Shown: one piece after another, positions 63,001-64,000 of the stretch | How positions within the stretch are numbered: the stretch's first letter is position 1 | How the letters are laid out: every line of letters starts with the position of its first letter | Assembly: GCA_032622095.1 (NCBI GenBank) | Contig: CP136062.1 | Location: 196,611,887-196,675,886, forward strand | DNA from: Siphonodentalium dalli | Lineage: Eukaryota; Mollusca; Scaphopoda; Gadilida; Siphonodentaliidae | Reading direction: 5' to 3' | Length of the DNA: 64,000 bases | Program-made: the position numbers and the translations under genes | Notes under the pieces: model-generated | What the model saw: only the letters and a program-made list of their open reading frames with translations | The model's database searches: none | Told to the model about the DNA's origin: nothing

Positions 63001-64000
63001 GTCTTAAACATAGACAGAAGAACAAACCAGGAAATTTTGACAAAGGTCCGCTCAAATGTTTCCGGGCTAGGGGAGGGGCAAAATTTGTCTTCTTTTTTTT
63101 GTCGCCGATTTGAACCAAAATGGTTGTGAAGTATCTATATGATGTACTGAGTATCATTGTGAGTAAATTTTATGAATCGGTTGACAAATGTAGAAATTGT
63201 GGCCCCTTCCCTTTGTTCAAGTTTACAGAAAATGCACTATGAATTTAAATTCCTTCAACCGATCGTCACGTGTTTGGTGTCATTCGATGGGGAATTTCTA
63301 GTACTTCAAAACGTTACCTACTTGCGGTATTATGACAATGGAGGCCAGAGATATTCGAAAAGTATGTACTGAACAACATACATATTGGCCTACATAGTAG
63401 AATATCGCCACAATACCTTACCAGAACCCTGCTAAATATTAAAGGGGCATCAAATACGAACACAATGACGCAAACATTAGCTCGATATCGCGAAAATTGG
63501 CCGAGATATGGCGAATTTTCGACCCGCGTCACCAAATTTCGAGGCATGGGTGGGGGTCACACCAGAACGTTCCAACTGAACACAGAAATGTCAATAAACT
63601 ATACTATAGACATTCCAATCAATTCCGCGCGATTCCCTTATTATACTTCCATATTTTAATATGGATGTATATTGTTATTCAATTTTTTATTTTTCCTTTT
63701 CATTATTTATGCTACTTCTTCTTCTTCTTCTTAATATATTTTGTAACCCTTATATCTCAGAAAGTTAAAAAGATAAATCAGTGAAATTTGTTAGGTATAT
63801 GCACCTTGCCAAGTTACAACTGAATGAAACATTTAGGTTTATGTCCTAACTTGCTTTCCAGAGTTATGGCCCTTAATCAAAAATTTTGGAAAAAGTTTGT
63901 GCCCAGATCTTCTCCTATAAGAAGTCAAGCAGCTGAATTCGGGTTACGTAACCGTGTTAACTAACGAAAGGGCACGAATCGAGAAAATTTTCACCAAGGT

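Larger units (their letters stand above)
32243..64000 (+). repeat. Homogeneous 1256-bp satellite array (25 complete units plus 365 bp, runs off window)
   Basis: Units start (CCTTATTATAC) at 32243, 33499 and then every 1256 bp to 47315; unit 13 is 1253 bp, so unit 14 starts at 48568; then 1256-bp steps to 59872. Unit 23 is 1252 bp, so unit 24 starts at 61124, then 62380 and 63636 (partial). The differences I found are a CTT loss in unit 13; C-to-T at 55584 (unit 19); and in unit 23 a lost T near 59920, a lost CTT near 59955, C-to-A at 60110 and C-to-T at 61012. All other units look identical wherever I compared them. The left boundary is sharp: the flank GATGTGATTTT replaces the unit's own CCGCGCGATTC. 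Many short overlapping open frames recur in each unit on both strands, but none resembles a protein. The array may lie in a later intron of the macro-domain gene or downstream of it. Confidence 0.97.

Noticed and set aside
32243-64000. Repeated open frames in the array (63, 66, 64, 95, 77 and 112 residues on both strands) as a tandem gene family
   Set aside because: They overlap one another on both strands, match no family I know, and persist only because the units are copies. The paired short frames in subrepeats A and B follow from the DNA duplication. No promoter or splice logic supports them.
32243-64000. CRISPR-like or rRNA-type array
   Set aside because: The repeat is a contiguous 1256-bp unit with no spacers, and I see no rRNA, histone or tRNA sequence in it.

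Overview
This is non-bacterial DNA. The only protein-coding sequence I can support is two short exons of one plus-strand gene with GT-AG splice sites, separated by a 17.7-kb intron. Everything else is transposon-derived or tandemly repeated DNA. The exons encode most of a macro domain (ADP-ribose binding) of the kind found in PARP9/14/15-like proteins, which are often expanded in marine invertebrates. The non-autonomous elements (subterminal 3' hairpin, core minisatellite of about 160 bp) resemble the pearl/Helentron-associated elements described from bivalves. My best inference is a marine invertebrate, probably a bivalve mollusc; the sequence alone does not prove this.

Layout. 1-5.7 kb: old repeats carrying ATGGC/GCCAT motif pairs in alternating orientation, with a diverged tandem repeat and a G19 tract. 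5.97-6.33 kb: a MITE flanked by TTAA. 6.6-7.2 kb: a foldback inverted repeat. 7.2-8.0 and 9.0-11.2 kb: two copies of a Helentron-like element that starts with TAGCTCAAC; the second contains a nested 941-bp element with four 161-bp repeats. 11.60-11.84 kb: macro-domain exon A. 13.8-18.8 and 18.8-22.9 kb: two large imperfect palindromes lying 20 bp apart inside the intron. 23.2-24.2 kb: an element of about 1 kb with inverted ends. 25.1-27.6 kb: a third, long TAGCTCAAC element whose 13 core units form a clear tetrameric higher-order repeat. 28.3-29.3 kb: an element with TGTCCCCCG inverted ends. 29.57-29.79 kb: macro-domain exon B, which joins exon A in frame. 29.8-30.7 kb: a decayed TAGCTCAAC element with a nested TTAA MITE. 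31.98-32.16 kb: a 182-bp near-perfect palindrome.

From 32,243 to the window end (31.8 kb, half the window) lies one tandem array: 25 complete units of 1256 bp plus a 365-bp partial unit. The units are almost identical. I found only six differences, four of them in unit 23. Each unit contains two diverged subrepeats of about 248 bp, a palindrome, a CTT microsatellite and two AATAAA hexamers.

The only gene product that can be inferred is a macro-domain protein acting in ADP-ribose recognition or ADP-ribosylation signalling. Its first macro-domain strand and all flanking domains lie outside the window or were not recognised. The most notable signals are architectural: the homogeneous 1256-bp array, the paired palindromes whose arm identity falls toward their centres, and the repeated use of a core period of about 155-165 bp by apparently unrelated element families.
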